DNA of 64,000 nucleotides from the NCBI GenBank assembly GCA_022376515.1, contig WTXI01000072.1, positions 62,001 through 126,000 on the forward strand, read 5' to 3'. A program made the translations under genes and the position numbers. The stretch comes from Lactifluus volemus (lineage: Eukaryota > Basidiomycota > Agaricomycetes > Russulales > Russulaceae). The notes under the pieces were generated by a model. It ran no database searches. It saw nothing but the letters and a program-made list of their open reading frames with translations, and had not been told where the DNA came from. Below are positions 22,101 through 34,657 of the stretch, piece by piece; the first letter of the stretch is position 1; each line of letters starts with the position of its first letter.

Positions 22101-24894
22101 CAGTATGGGAAGAAGTCCGCCCGGGAGACGTGGCCGTCATGAAAGACGTGATGGCTGCTTGCAAAGACTCGTTCGATGACATCGATGTCTTCTATCGCCG
22201 CGTGCCCATCACTTCCGAGCGCCCTCCCGACTTTTCTGACTTTAGCGAGCTGATCTCAGTAATGCTTAGTCCAAACATTGCCCACACGCCAATCGTAGTC
22301 AATGACCAGTTGGGGCGCGGACGCAGTACATTGACTTCTGTGAGTCTGACTAGAACAAAGGCGCCTGTTCATTACTGATGTATTCTAGATTATCCTTATT
22401 CTCCTTCAACAGTGGCTTGCAAGCCCAGGGGTCTCACCCCATGGCCCACGAGCCAGGAGTCGTCGGCCCTCGACTTTAGCATCAATGCTATCACTCGATG
22501 GGCTATCTGGCGACCCTCCCATCCGGAGACAATCGTATCAGGTCATCAACAGTAAGTACCGTGGTGTGAAGTTTGTTGCACCATTAATTCTCCCCCAGAT
22601 TTGTTACGTGTCATTCGTAAAGGCCCGGCAGTCAAGGCTGCGGTGGATGATGCTATTGATCAATGTTCCGAAGTCCTCAATCTGCGTGACTCGATCGAGG
22701 AGGCCCGTATCCGTGCAGAGCAGGCCACAGATGAACGCACGAAACGGACATTCGCGCAGAAAGGTCTGCTTCGTTTCTATTGGTACATGAATCATTTCCT
22801 CAATTTCTTGAAGGTCTTCAGAACCTGCGGCGTTACTTTGAACTCATCGTTTTCCAGGCATACTTGCAATCGACAGAGCCTGATACTTTAGAAACGTATC
22901 AAACGTTTGAGGCCTTCGTTAAGAGCCTGCCAGGTTGGAATCATCTGGCTGTCGAGTACTCACGCGCTCATGGGCATAATTAGTGATCAAGACCTTTGAG
23001 AAGGAACTGCTTGCAGAGGGCATCGATGGCTTGAAACCGCTTAAACATGTCGACCTAGCGGATGGAATTGCGCTACCGGACGAAGTAACCAATGTTGTCA
23101 CGAACCGCTCTGGGAGCATACTATCTGCCTCAACGATCCTAAAGAGCGACTTCTTCACGAATCTACAGAAGATGACACTGCTTGAGTAAGCTCTTCTTAA
23201 CAGTTTCCGCGACCAGCTCAGACGGGTTTTGCCTAGGCGGATAGAGGGAGCACCAAATTTCCGTCGCGTACCCCTAGTGCTTCAGCTGGTGTCTGAGAGA
23301 AGAACACCTTCCCCTGGTAGTATTTATTTCTCGCCTAGTTCGGGAGAAAATGACAAAAATGTTTGCGGAAGGTGAGTCACCCATGTTACCGGCGTCGACC
23401 TGTGTTTGACGATGACTTTGTTTCAAAGCGGGATGCCAACGGTCCAGGGGTATGAGGTTACACTTGCTAGATAAGAGTCGATGATTAACTACGAGGCATA
23501 GTTTGCGGAGTGCTCTGTCACGCGTGAACGCGGGTCCAGATGGAAACAATCGCGTAGTATGGACTTCATTGAGGGAGGTTTGTAAACAAGCGGTAGCTGC
23601 CCGTGCACTCAAACTGATATGGCTTAGGAACCGGTCATCTATGTTGCTGGCCGCCCCAACGTTCTTCGTCTAGTAGATCGACCATTAGAAAATGTTGAGT
23701 AAGTAAAGGAGTTCTTTGTAACCTATTCGCCGCTGAAAACTTCTTAGAGCGACTGGGATAGCTACAAGCGATGTCGAGGCAATGGAGGAAAGCCTCAAGC
23801 GTGATGTCATCCGCGAAGTTCGTGCTGGTAACGGTCGTATACTACTCCATGACGAAGTGGAGGAGCGACCGAATGTATTCTCGATCGTACCGCTATGGGA
23901 AACTGTTGCCGAAGAAGACATCATGACACCGGGTGACATCTTTAAACTCATGGCGAAGGAAGGTTATAAAGTTAGTATTTCTCAGGTCTGGTAAGATTGG
24001 GCTAGTTTCTGACGTCTCATCACATAGATCGATTATGGCCGCGTTGCCATTGTGTGTTGAGAAGCCCATTTTTGATGCCCATGAGCCTGACTTTGTGCAG
24101 ACAGATGAGCAGGCTCCTTTGCCGGCCGCGCTATCGCAGCTTCTGGAAAGGGTAACATCGACCTATGAGACAACTGGAGATTTCATCTTCAATTGTCAGA
24201 TGGGTCGTGGGCGGACGACCACCGGAATGGTTACTGCCTGCCTAATTGCGACGAGCATGAACTTGAAAAAGGACGACAACATATCAGGGATCGAACCTGA
24301 GACTGCCGTCGAGGATTATGACGCGGTTGATGGACCCTCTGAGGAAGAGGCATATCTACAAGGTATGCTCCCCACCAGCTCAGACGGTAGAATTGAAGAT
24401 GTAAAACATTCCTTTAGGAGAGTATAAGATCATTTTGCAGCTTGTCGGCGTTCTCTCGCACGGAAAGGCCGCAAAGCGTCTGACAGATAGCGCCATTGAT
24501 CTCATGCAAGACGTTCAGAATCTGCGGAAAGCCGTTTATGAGTGCGGCATTTTTTCTGCATCTTGTATCTATCATGGCGCTGATTTGTTATCTTGGTAAC
24601 TCAGCAATAAACTCAAGATGGAAGCTTGTACGAAAGGAAGCGCCAAGCACACCAAGCTTTTCAACCTCGCGGTCAACTACCTGTATGTTATCCTAGTAGT
24701 TCACCCCCCCTCGCGGGCCACAGCAGCTGTGCAACTGACCCGAATCTGTTAGATACCGATATGGCGTCCTCATCGTCTTTGCGAACTATCTCATCGAACG
24801 TAGGTTTGGCGAGGCGAGTCAGGATACGTTCCCAGAGTGGCTCTCGGAGCATCGCGAGATTGCCAAGCTGCTCGCTCGTCGGTCATTGGACTAG
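19195..24894 (+). CDS. Paladin-like inositol-phosphatase (PTP-like phytase) protein
   Basis: Homologue of paladin (PALD), cysteine-phosphatase-fold proteins related to inositol-phosphate phosphatases. I reconstruct 32 exons between 19195 and 24894 totalling 3975 nt, exactly 1324 codons plus stop with no frame break. Three tandem modules each start with a conserved block (RSGSVLSRGFILKTDYYPSG, NRSGIILREGTLLKSD, NRSGSILSASTILKSDFF) and carry an IWISTREEP/VWVALREEP/VVWTSLREEP motif. The P-loops are CGMGAVR in module 1, NDQLGRGR in module 2 (the catalytic Cys is replaced) and CQMGRGR in module 3. Exon 6 is only 8 nt (20058-20065), and the intron after 19836 uses a GC donor (GCAAGT). ATG 19195 (MSHLHKSSPSIVKTRSG) was preferred; 18997 is the alternative. 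Likely cytosolic; substrate unproven. Confidence 0.9.
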
Positions 24895-25352
24895 TTCGGT
24901 ACCCGGCGGGATTATTAGAAAGTATTGTGATGCCAAGTCTGTTGAACGAGAAGTACTCTCGTTCAGGGGGAAATGTAGAGTAGAAATAGAATTGAGGGGG
25001 ACTTGGTGGATCGTTACTCGCGCATGCATACTGTGTAGTCGCTTTCCGAATAGCCGCACGTCAAAATCTTCCGGTGCTCTCAAAAAGGTAACGCATGATT
25101 TCTATTGGCTTTGAGATTTGGAAACCTCTGGGAAAGTGAAACGCTAAAGTATCGATGACCCACGGCTTGTTTTCACGGCGAGAGCCCAACGCCCCGTGGA
25201 GTCGTTGGGTTTACAAGTATTAGAGAACGACATGCAAGAGTCATACACTTCAAATAGCATATAAATTTTCGGATTTCCGCTGCGAATAGGGACGGGATCA
25301 AAAAAAAAAACAGACCCAGCCATATTTCCACGCCAACAGAGAGGTTCGGATA
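24895..25352. other. Convergent 3' region
   Basis: Tail-to-tail spacer between the paladin-like and PEX11-like genes. No gene seen; there is an A10 run near 25300. Confidence 0.4.
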
Positions 25353-26710
25353 TCAAACCGAGTCACTTTGGTATAATTCACGCTCATCAGTGTTGTAGCC
25401 AGTATCAGCAGGCAGAACCTGCGACGTATCTGATTCTGTAGACGTTCCCTCTCCCTTTGGCTCCGATACGGACGGCGACTCCGCGGGTGGTGGTGATGGT
25501 GGAGGTGGGAGAACGGTGGCTTTCCACCCGCTGCGGAACGACCCTATCGCAGCCGCGAGACCAAAGAGGGACACCCAAATCTTGATTTGGCGAGCGAAAT
25601 AAAATATGTCAGTTTCGGTCAACGTAAACGACATGAGATGGGGAAGTGATTTATTTTTACATTGTTTCCGAAGAGGCCGTTCTCGAGTGACCTGTGCAAG
25701 TATTTGTGTGAGAGTTGTTGAGCGTACACAACGGAACGCGGAACAGGGAATGTGAAGGGTTACCAGTGAATCGTCATGGGAAGATAGCTCAGGTTGACAG
25801 CGAGCTCGTTGTACCAAGCGTCCCACCGATGAGCAAGCTCAGCACGCTCTTCGGGCTGAAGCTTCTCTTTCAGACTCAGCTTTTTGAGTGCGCGGTGTCG
25901 CTTGACGAGTAAAGCGCGATCTTCACGCAGGTGTGCGAGTTGGAGTATAACGTACACCGCCCAGAAGCGCGACGACCACAACGAGAGCGAGGCCGCGGTC
26001 GATTCGTTTTTATAGTCGCCGGACGGGAGTTTCCAACGGGTAGAGATGGGAGGGGAGGAATGAGGTCGTGAGTGCGGAAGTAGGAGATATGGTGGAGGGG
26101 GTAGAATGCTAGCATTGACCATCCTTGCGTGCGCTCGATAGTAAGCAGACGACGAGTTGGCGGTGGAGCGCGCTCGAGGGAGATAAGCCATTGGATGATA
26201 GGGAGCATGCCTGTTTTTTTTTTAAGCCATTGCTTCTTCGGTATTCAGGAGGGAGGTAAAAAAAAACACGTACCCCATATTCCCCAAAGCGTGCGCGCGT
26301 CGCTTATGATGCTTGCCAATTTGGCAGCTTGGGAGCAAAGGAGCTAGTAGGGTCATCGCGCAGACCGGCACGGTGTTGGAGACGCGCTTTCGCTTGCAAG
26401 ATCGGAACCAGCACCTTTGCGCCGTACTGAATAAGCTTTTTTTTTTTTGCAACCATTCAGTACTGCATCTCTGGAGATTACGCAGCTCAGATGGAGAGAC
26501 GTACCATGAATAACTTGCTATGATTACAACAACGAGTCTCGTTTGTGTGCCAGTGATCGAGAAAAATAAGATAACGCACTCGCTTCCATTCCATGTACTA
26601 AGATAGCGAATGAGATGGTCCAACGTCTCTGATGGCCGCAGGTTGCTAAACGCGCCCAATGTGAGGTCTTCAAGCTTGTCAACCGTAAGAGCCTTGCGTG
26701 TATTCGACAT
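25353..26710 (-). CDS. PEX11-like peroxisomal membrane protein
   Basis: Resembles the basidiomycete PEX11/PEX11C family, which shapes and divides peroxisomes. ATG 26710 begins MSNTRKALTVDKLEDLTLGA, then LDHLIRYLSTWNGS, DKLFMLIQYGAKVLVPILQA, SIISDARTLWGIWGMLPIIQ and LTIERTQGWSMLAFYPLHHI. The C-terminal part has SSRFWAVYVILQLAHLRED, NLSYLPMTIHWSLENGLFGN and a hydrophobic WVSLFGLAAAIGSF, then a Pro/Ser-rich acidic tail. Several introns, one with a very long acceptor poly-A. Two positions need one more base: near 26325 (AAGCTGGCCAAA expected, one G missing) and near 26049 (a C run before ATCTCTACC). Both look like sequence errors because the flanking protein is well conserved. Co-oriented upstream of it is the tail-anchored protein gene. 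Confidence 0.8.
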
Positions 26711-27700
26711 CTTGGTCGAAAAGAACGAGAAGGGATATTCGCCACGGGGGGTAGATCACGACGTGAGAAATGATTACGTACAACAATCTTAGCACTTTCA
26801 CACCGTTCGAAGCATTTTTCTCTCCTCAGAACAAACCATTGGGGACGTTTAAGTTCGGGCCTGGCAAAGCTCTTCAGCCTCCTTGCTCGCGTTCCAGTCT
26901 CCTAGAGAGAAATCGCACGGTCTTGCTCAGGTCGCATTTCTAGCTTTTCGCTTGATCATTTCTCTTTGTAATTTTTTTGTCTGGAGGTGTCGTCCGCGAA
27001 TTTTTGTGGACTGGCGCTCATGATCGATGGGAAAAGGAGTTTTGGGAGAGAGCAAGGAATGCATCACTTGGCAGACGGACATTTTCCCCTTCCCCCCTCT
27101 TTTTTTAAAGATACGTATCTTCACGATACTTCCAACCCCCGTTTGACCTTGTTGTATCTTACGTTGAAGAAGTTCACCTTCAATCCTGTTTCGACTGAGA
27201 TGATCCCTTTGTATATTCCTCTCAATTGAGTACCTGCCCATGGATGGGTTGATATTGGACACCTCATCTCCGTCGGAAAATCCCGAAAAGTGACAGCAAC
27301 GTTGGCTGGTGATGATAGAAATTGAATACAATTCACGGCTGTGGTTTAATTGCTGGCTGTGGAGTGTGAACCGATCAAGTGATGTGGTTGTGCAATAGTA
27401 CCCAGAATAGGCGAACGGTGGAGCGAAAGCTCCTCACAAAGGCACAGACAGGTACTCATCCGACCTCACCTTTTTTACAAAAAAGTTAACCGTCGCATGT
27501 CTTAATCATACTGTACTGGACGCATATTGGTTAGGAATGGCCGCAGGGTAGAAAATTTTTAATTTTCAACTTCCTTGAGATACGTCACGTACTACTGTAC
27601 ACAGATAAACCGGTACAGTAAGTTACCCACGGAAAAGGGGGAGGGGACGCAGCAAGGGGCAGATGAGACCCCTCAAGACTGTAGACGCGACCTCGGTTCG
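26711..27700. other. Intergenic, promoter side of the PEX11-like gene
   Basis: No convincing gene. A 134-codon minus frame (27331-26927) starts with TTG, has no motif and low plausibility. Confidence 0.4.
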
Positions 27701-29385
27701 TCAGACGAGTCCACGTCCGCCCATAGCGATGGTATCCCAGATCGCTCTTACCGTCTCGTCCCACACGACGCTTAGCAATCCCCGACGCGCCTGCACACCA
27801 CTCAGCCGTCTCCGGACATCCTCCACCGCCCTAGTCCTCGTCGTAGCCATAGCACCCCCCGCCCCCACAATAGTGGCTGCTGCTGCTGCTGCCGTTGCGG
27901 ATGATGAAGGAAGGGCAATCGACTTGGGTCGCCGACGCCAGAAGCGCAGGAGCATGGCAAGCGCGGGCAGTACCACGAACAGGAGGAACAGTGGGGCGTG
28001 TCGGGCGTAAGGGCCGAGCGTACTACGTAAAGAGTCGATCAGCATCGACCACGTCCCGCTGCTGCTGCCTGACACGGACATCGCTGCCCGAGTTAGTGCA
28101 TACCACGATCCGGGACGTTGTCGATCGCGATTGTTGGAATCTGTCGCGGAGGAGTTTGGCTCTGGTGCACGGGGCTGGCTGCACGGCCGCGTAACATTGC
28201 GCGAGACGACGAAGAGGAAGTAGGGACATCGTGGGGGGTTGGTGGTACGTGCGACGACGACGATGAGGACGAGGTTGTGGCAGTAGTGGTGGATAGAGTT
28301 GAAGTAAGCGGTGTTAGGGCATGCCCGTTGCCGAGGGCACCATGCTTGAGTTTGGTGGATGCGCGCAGGCGCGGATTCGTAGGAACTGCCGTCTGTGTCG
28401 AGTTGCTTGATGCGGACGAGCTCGAGGGCGATGGAGAGGACGGGCGTGAAGGTGTTGGTGTTATGGCCGAGGAGGACTCAGAGTGAGTGCTGGCAGAGGC
28501 CACGGGCGAATGCGCGGAGGTAGAAGGCAGTGTAGGTGATGTAGGCTTGGGTGTAGCGGGTGCTGATGATGATGGGCTTGGCGACGGTTCACGGATAAGC
28601 GATGCGAGGTATTGTTCATGCAAGGACGCGAGCGACGAGGCGAGACGCTACAAACCCGAGGTTTAGCACGCAGCACCGGACAGAAGACAGGGATAGATTT
28701 ACCTCTCTGTTCTGCGCGGGCAGCTCTGTCTCATACGCAAGAAACTGCTTCGCGTACGTCCACTCTCCCAGCGCAGAGAGAATGCTCAGACAGTATACCT
28801 CGAGGACTTTCTCGTATCCATTGTCAGCAGAGACAGCTATGGGAAGCCTACATGCTAACCATTCCTCGATGATGCCCCGGCCTGCATCTGGATAGCCAAT
28901 CTTTGCGCTGGAGAGGGCGAGAGTGATGAGGACCGTTGGGGGAAGAAAAGCAGGGTTAGGAGTGGGGCAGTCTAGGGGCGCAAAGAGGCGGATGGAGCGC
29001 GAGTGGAGGGAGGCGAGAAGGGCGGCACCGGAGAGTAATGCATTTGATCTGAGCGCGGGGGGATGATCGCAGCGTCGGCGGGGGGCGTAGTGTAAACGGT
29101 GACATCGAGGGTGATACGGAGGATGTCCCACTTGCGGCGGTGTTCGGAGAGAGAATCGGGCGTTCCGGTTAAGGGGGGTGTGATGAGAGCAAATGCAGAG
29201 GCCAAAAGGGAGTGGGTGAGGACAATGTCGCGGTGGAGGAAGGCGCGGACGGCGCGACCGTATAGCGGGCGGAGGGTTGCTGCCGTGGCTGTATTTTGTT
29301 GTGGCGGTGGTGATGGGGGAGTATTCGATAACTTGACTTTATGAGGAACAAAAGGGTTAGATGGAATTGTTGGAGACCTTGTCAT
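27701..29385 (-). CDS. Tail-anchored helical protein of unknown function
   Basis: I do not recognise this protein with confidence. ATG 29385 opens a Pro-rich start, then a helical, TPR-like region (RPLYGRAVRAFLHRDIVLTH, RKWDILRITLDVTVY, GYEKVLEVYCLSILSALGEW, YAKQFLAYETELP), a long Ser/Thr/Pro-rich linker, and a single C-terminal membrane segment HAPLFLLFVVLPALAMLLRF followed by basic residues. This is the architecture of a tail-anchored membrane protein. The frame shifts at a run of six G (29057-29062 on the plus strand): seven would restore it. One intron near 28670 is clear; a 35-nt intron near 28080-28115 joins the tail. Position beside the PEX11-like gene invites comparison with Pex15/Pex26-type receptors, but that is a guess. 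Confidence 0.6.
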
Positions 29386-29733
29386 GTCGTCGTGGGCATT
29401 GGGATGGCGGATGACTAGGTTACCCGATTACCCGCGGGTCAGTAAAGGATTCACATGTTACTTTGTTACGAACCCCCACAAACTTACCGAGCTGTAAAGT
29501 ACTCTCTTACGCTCGGTCAACTGAGGTGACCATATACGTGGCGAGTAAATATAGAACTACATGAACATGGCATGACATGCATGACAGTTGGAGCGGGTGG
29601 CGTTGATGCCGAATCAGCGGTGTTTGTGGCCGTTTCCTGACACCGTCAGTCCGTGTTCCGTGGTTCAAAGTCGAACACTGGGAAATTAAGCGAATTCAAC
29701 GTTGTTTGCGCTTCGTTTTCAACTCGACTCATC
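29386..29733. promoter_or_regulatory. Divergent promoter region, tail-anchored gene / GH17
   Basis: 348 bp between two divergently transcribed start codons, so it should hold both promoters. No specific box can be assigned. Confidence 0.4.
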
Positions 29734-31917
29734 ATGTCGACTTACACTCCTCGCGATCCCTTCGCAACACCAGAGCCTGCCACCACTCAACCTTACCATG
29801 ACTACGCGGGGCAGTCCAACGGCTCGGGAGGCCATTTTGGTACATCCGTAAGCGGCCAAGTTTTTTGACAACCGAATTTGGGATTCTTATTACGGTTCCC
29901 TTCCCCCCCGCCAATTCGGTATCCACCCCCCTTTTTTTCCCTATATCTTTTCTCACCCAACTCGACGTTGCTTCTGGCCAACGTCGTTGAACGTCTTAGC
30001 CTCATCGCTATTCTTTCTCTCTGCCAGGTACTGCAATACCTACTCCTACACACACCGCCCCAGACTCGGCCTACCGTGGTGCATATACTGCTCCCTTTGT
30101 AGACTCTGCACAGAACCTCCCCCCTCATCCCCATCTATACCCATGTCGTCATCATATCATAACGTCGAATCCTCACAACCATACCAGTGGCAGGAGAAAT
30201 ATTCTTCTGGTAGTGGCAGGCGCAAGTGGATTGTACGTCTTTCTCTCCTCCCCCTTTTTTTTTTTGTTTCAGTAGCATCTACCTTACACCTGTTATAGAT
30301 CTGGGGCTCCGTCATCGGCGTTGTGGCTATCATTGCCATTGCTGTTGGTGTAGGAGTTTCCGTCTCGCAAAGTCACAAGGGTGGTTCCAGCCGTTCCTCG
30401 TCGTCCAACAATAATAAGGGTAATGGCTCGAACAGCAACAATTCCCCCGTCACGCAGACGAATCCAAATGACCCTAGCACGTTTGTCAAAGACCCCAGGC
30501 TGATCCAGAGCTTTTATGGGTTTGCATACACTCCTCAAAATTCACAGTTACCCAACTGTGGTAATTCCCTTAGTACGTCGTCCCCTTTTGTCTCCTCAGA
30601 CAGACTGAGTCCACTCTGTCCCATATAGGTGATGTTATCACAGATATTCAAGTACGTCTCAACTTCTACTTCCCTACCCTACCCTGTGCTGATATTCTGG
30701 GCAGCTGCTTTCCCAACTTACCACTGTATGCAACGCCGTATTCTCCTCGGTCCCGCCTTTCATTCATATCTAACTTATGTATCTCTAACAGCGCATCCGC
30801 CTCTATGGCGCTGATTGCAACCAAAGTGCCCTCGTGGTGAGCTTTGATAATTCGTGTTGCTTGGATTCCCTCGTGTATTGACTAGCATACATAGCTCGAG
30901 GCAATCAGACAAACCAAAGTCAACATGTCCGTTTTCTTGGCCAACTACCCCATCGCAACCGACAACGGTGCCGCATATTACCGTCAGCGCGACCTGATCA
31001 CACAGGCCATCCAAACTTACGGCACCGACCACATTGCCGGTATTTCAGTCGGCAACGAATTCATTCTAGAGTCCGTAATCCACTCTCTACCCTACTAGTA
31101 GTGCAAGGCATCAATGCTGATACTTCCCAACCTAGTTACTTGATGGCACACGGCGGTGGGAATGACCCGAACTCCCCAGTTGCCAACAGGGGGCGCAGAT
31201 TTTGATTTCATACATCCAAGATACAATCAAGACAATCGCAGCGATGAATTTGCCCAAGAATATTCCCATTGGCAATTCGGATGCAGGCGCGTACTTCAAC
31301 ACTGGCGTTCTCGATGTCGTCCAATATGGAGTGCGTTTCCCAACCCTCGGGTAGAAGTTTACTCATGACGGATCATCTCAGATGGCGAACGTCCACCCGT
31401 GGTTTGCTAACGTGTCAATCGACCAAGCGGCGATGTGGACCAATACGTTCTTCGAGCAGAATGATGTCGTACTTTCGACGCAAGTGCCTAATCACCCACA
31501 GATGTATATTGCGGAGACGGGTTGGCCATCAGTAATTCAATCATTGTCAAAAATTAATTGAGAGACTGATACGTTTCGTGTAGGGTTCAACGTCGTATAC
31601 CAGCAACGGCCCGTCGACAGCATCGATTGCCAATTTACAAGAGTTCTTGAATACTTTTGTGTGCGCCGCAAACAACAACGGGACTGGATACTTCTTCTTT
31701 GAGGCCTTTGATGAACCATGGAAGGTGAGTGATGGATGATTCGTTACCTTGATGCGATGTTCAAAATTTCCTGTAGAATGTATCATTTGGTGGCGTCGAA
31801 GCCTACTGGGGCGTGTTCAATGCAGAGTATGTTTTTTTTTTCGTTGATTCCCTGATCTGCCTTTACTCAGCTTCTCTCAGCAAAACCCTCAAAGCTGTCA
31901 CCATACCGAAGTGCTGA
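29734..31917 (+). CDS. GH17 exo/endo-beta-1,3-glucanase, type II membrane-anchored
   Basis: Glycoside hydrolase family 17 enzyme acting on cell-wall beta-1,3-glucan. ATG 29734 starts a cytosolic Pro/Ser/Tyr-rich tail, followed by KWI-IWGSVIGVVAIIAIAVGV, a single signal-anchor, then a Ser/Asn-rich stalk and the catalytic barrel: FYGFAYTPQNSQLPNCGNSL, RIRLYGADCNQS, ISVGNEF (acid/base Glu), IGNSDAGAYFNTG, PWFANVSIDQAAMW, YIAETGWPS (nucleophile Glu), GYFFFEAFDEPWK, ending VTIPKC. About a dozen short exons. A G5 run at 31189-31193 must be G6 to keep NRGAQILISYIQDT in frame. In the cytosolic tail either a base is missing near 30140 or a 35-nt intron 30079-30113 is used. Catalytic residues are all present. 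Confidence 0.92.
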
Positions 31918-32302
31918 TAGACTCTGACGAACGCTCAGTAGCTTCACACCGTAGTTTTTTCTTGTTTTCTTTCATTCTTCATCGGACCATGGAAGTGGAC
32001 TTTTGACGTTGCATCCTCGAGACAATTTTTTTTATGTTTAATGTGATTGCCACGTTGTTTGTCACTCGTTTTGTCAGTTGTTGCCAAATAACGCAATCCA
32101 TTTGCTTTTGACCGGAGACACGCACGAGGTCACACGCACCGCATTGTAATACCCTCCCTCGCAACGGCCATCGTTCAAATTGCACAGCTTGTCCGTATAT
32201 CCCCTCTTTTCCCCTATCTATTTCCTTCACCTGTGAATTGTTATCGCAATCAGAGCCGAGTTTGTAAGATACCTCGCACTGGCAGCCTCGAACACCGCAA
32301 TT
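31918..32302. other. Intergenic, GH17 to RhoGAP
   Basis: 3' flank of the glucanase and probable promoter/5' exon region of the RhoGAP. No additional gene seen. Confidence 0.35.
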
Positions 32303-34657
32303 GTGGTACAGACCGATTCTAAACCCACCTCGAATTTTACATTTAACATTCTTCCTTGGCGTCGCAAAGGAAGAGATCAGCGCCAACCGACATCGCAACT
32401 CGACTCAACCCGCAAGCGTCGGGGATCCGATCCCACACCCGAACCCGAACTGGAACGTGACCAGCCGACCCGCTCAGGCTCTTTACAGAACAACACGCAC
32501 GCGCACCCGAATACGTATCTATCACACACTTACCCACCATCTCGCTCTCGCACTAGATCCAAACCTAACAAGTCACAAGCTGGACACGATCCGAGTCGCC
32601 CTAGCACTGCTAACACTACGCGTTCAAGAGCCATCAATTTGGGAAGCGGCGAGTCATCACCTCCCTCATCGCCTCCACACTCAAACGACAACCCCTCCTC
32701 ACCCACCTCCTCCACTCGACCTCGACCTCGACTTCGACCACATCCTCCTCTTCCTCTTCCTCTCCCTACTCCCGCTTCGATACTTCAACCGTCATCCCAC
32801 CCTGTGCAGCAGCAACCCCAACCGCAGCAACAGCAACATATGGGCATGGGTACCGAACATCACCGTGATCATCGTGACGCCAAAGCCGGCTTGCGCACGT
32901 GGTGGCAACAGATTACTACCACCACGCAAAGGCCCCGTACCTCTGCAGGGTCGCCGACGGCAGCGGCGGCGGCTCACCTCAACGCTCACTCCAATCCTCA
33001 GCAGTATCATAGACAGGGCCCCGAGTACGTGCCGGCGCCCCCCGGCGTGGTGTTTGGACGCCCCTTGAAGGACAGCTTGAAGCATGCGAGCGTGCAAGTC
33101 TCGACGGCCGATGCGAGTGGAAAACTGTATGTTTGGGGATACATTCCAGTGGTCGTAGCCAAGTGGTACGTCGTCCCTCCTTTTTCCCATATCCTTCCTC
33201 CCTCCCTCCCTTTCTTTCTTTTTTTTCTCTTTCCCTTCTCGTCCCAGGTGCTGATGGATGCCCACTGGTACACACAGTGGCCTTTTTTGAAGGAGAATGG
33301 TGAGTTGGAAGTTTTCTCTCTCTTTTTGATCCGGCGTCTCTTTTTGCTCAAAATCGTCCCCCTTCATGTAGCGACCGAAGTCGAAGGCACCTTCCGCGTG
33401 AACGGCTCCAGTAAGCGTATGCGCGAGCTCCAAGCGGTCTTTGAGACCCCTCCACGAGTGCGTGGTCCCGCCCCCCCAATCTACTTTTTCTGATCCCATC
33501 GCGGCTGATTCTTCGCTTGCTCTCCCCGCTGCGCTGTCGGTGCTATATATAGTATGGCAAGTCACTTGATTGGAAGCAGGAAAACTACACGACCCATGAC
33601 GTCGCGACCGTCTTCCGTCGTTACCTCACCCATATGCCTGTGCGTGGTCCGACCCGTGCACGCGTGATGCTCTTCACCCCCGTCCCCCCTGTTGCTAACC
33701 TGTTCTTGTTCTGTTCTTCTAGGAGCCTGTCATACCATATGATCTCTACTTTCCCGTACGCAGCAACCCTTTTTGTGTCAACGGCTCCACTTATTGATCC
33801 GATTTTTCCTTTTTTTTTTCGGCTTTTGTTCGACTCGACTAATGGCTTTGTGCCTGTCCCGCCCAATTAGTTCCGAGACGCGATCGGTACGCGTTTGTTG
33901 ACGATCAATTCTTCTGATGATCTCGTGACTGATGATCGGCAACAGCAAAGAAGCCGTACAATCAAGAAGCTGTCATTGCGACGTACAAACGGCTCATCCA
34001 CTCGATGGCCCATGCGAACCAATATCTACTGTTATACGTCCTTGATCTCCTGTCCGTCTTTGCCCGCAAGTCAGACAAGAACTTGATGACCGCGCAAAGT
34101 ACCTCCATTTTCTTTTTTTTTTCGGCGCTATTCACACGCCCTTCCCCCCCCCTTTTTTCTGTAGATCTGCGGTGATATTCCGCCCGGGTTTGATGTCACA
34201 TCCCGATCACGAGCTCTCGCCTGCGGAGCACCGATTGAGCCAGGACGTACTTGAGTTTCTCATCGCGCATCAGGATTGGTTCATGCTCGATACACCACCC
34301 CCTCCTGCCTTGCCGCCAACACCCTCGCGGTCTCTCACACCACCACTAACACCTCACAGCGCAGGTATCAGCGTGAGTGACGATGAAGGTCCTGATGGTT
34401 GGCGCATCATTGAACGACATCACCGCCTGCCGAGCGATCGCACGAGGACCGTCGCTGGCCCATCGTCGCAGACGACGACGGGCACAAACAAAGGTGAGAG
34501 AAGCAGAGAACGGACGCAGATGGGCATCGCACAGCCCGGCATCGTCCGTAGTCGTACAGTTCCTTCGACCCGCAAGACCCGCCCGAACACGACGGCGCTG
34601 GTGGCCTCCCCGGCGTTGCTTCGCAAGTCACGCCGCGCGTCGGCGCAACCTGCTTGA
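32303..34657 (+). CDS. Rho GTPase-activating protein (SAC7/BAG7-like)
   Basis: Stimulates GTP hydrolysis by Rho-type GTPases, thus controlling wall integrity and actin. Long Ser/Pro/His-rich low-complexity N-terminus, then the RhoGAP domain: VVFGRPLKDSLKHASVQVST, LYVWGYIPVVVAK, FLKENATEVEGTFRVNGS (arginine finger in GTFRVNGS), VFETPPRYGKSLDWKQENY, DVATVFRRYLTHMPEPVIPY, YLLLYVLDLLSVFARKSDKN, IFRPGLMSHPDHELSP. Eight or so exons; the tail is Ser/Arg-rich. The open frame reaches back to 32303 without an ATG; the first in-frame ATG is 32840 (MGMGTEHHRD), so either translation starts there or an upstream exon is unseen. One base is missing in a T6 run at 33283-33288 and another near 34169 (CTGGCGG expected). 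Otherwise complete. Confidence 0.92.

Noticed and set aside
26927..27331. 134-codon minus-strand frame
   Set aside because: Starts with TTG, has no domain or splice partner, and overlaps the promoter side of PEX11.
30079..30113. Certain 35-nt intron in the GH17 cytosolic tail
   Set aside because: It keeps frame, but skipping it with one added C near 30140 gives an equally natural sequence, so I do not assert it.
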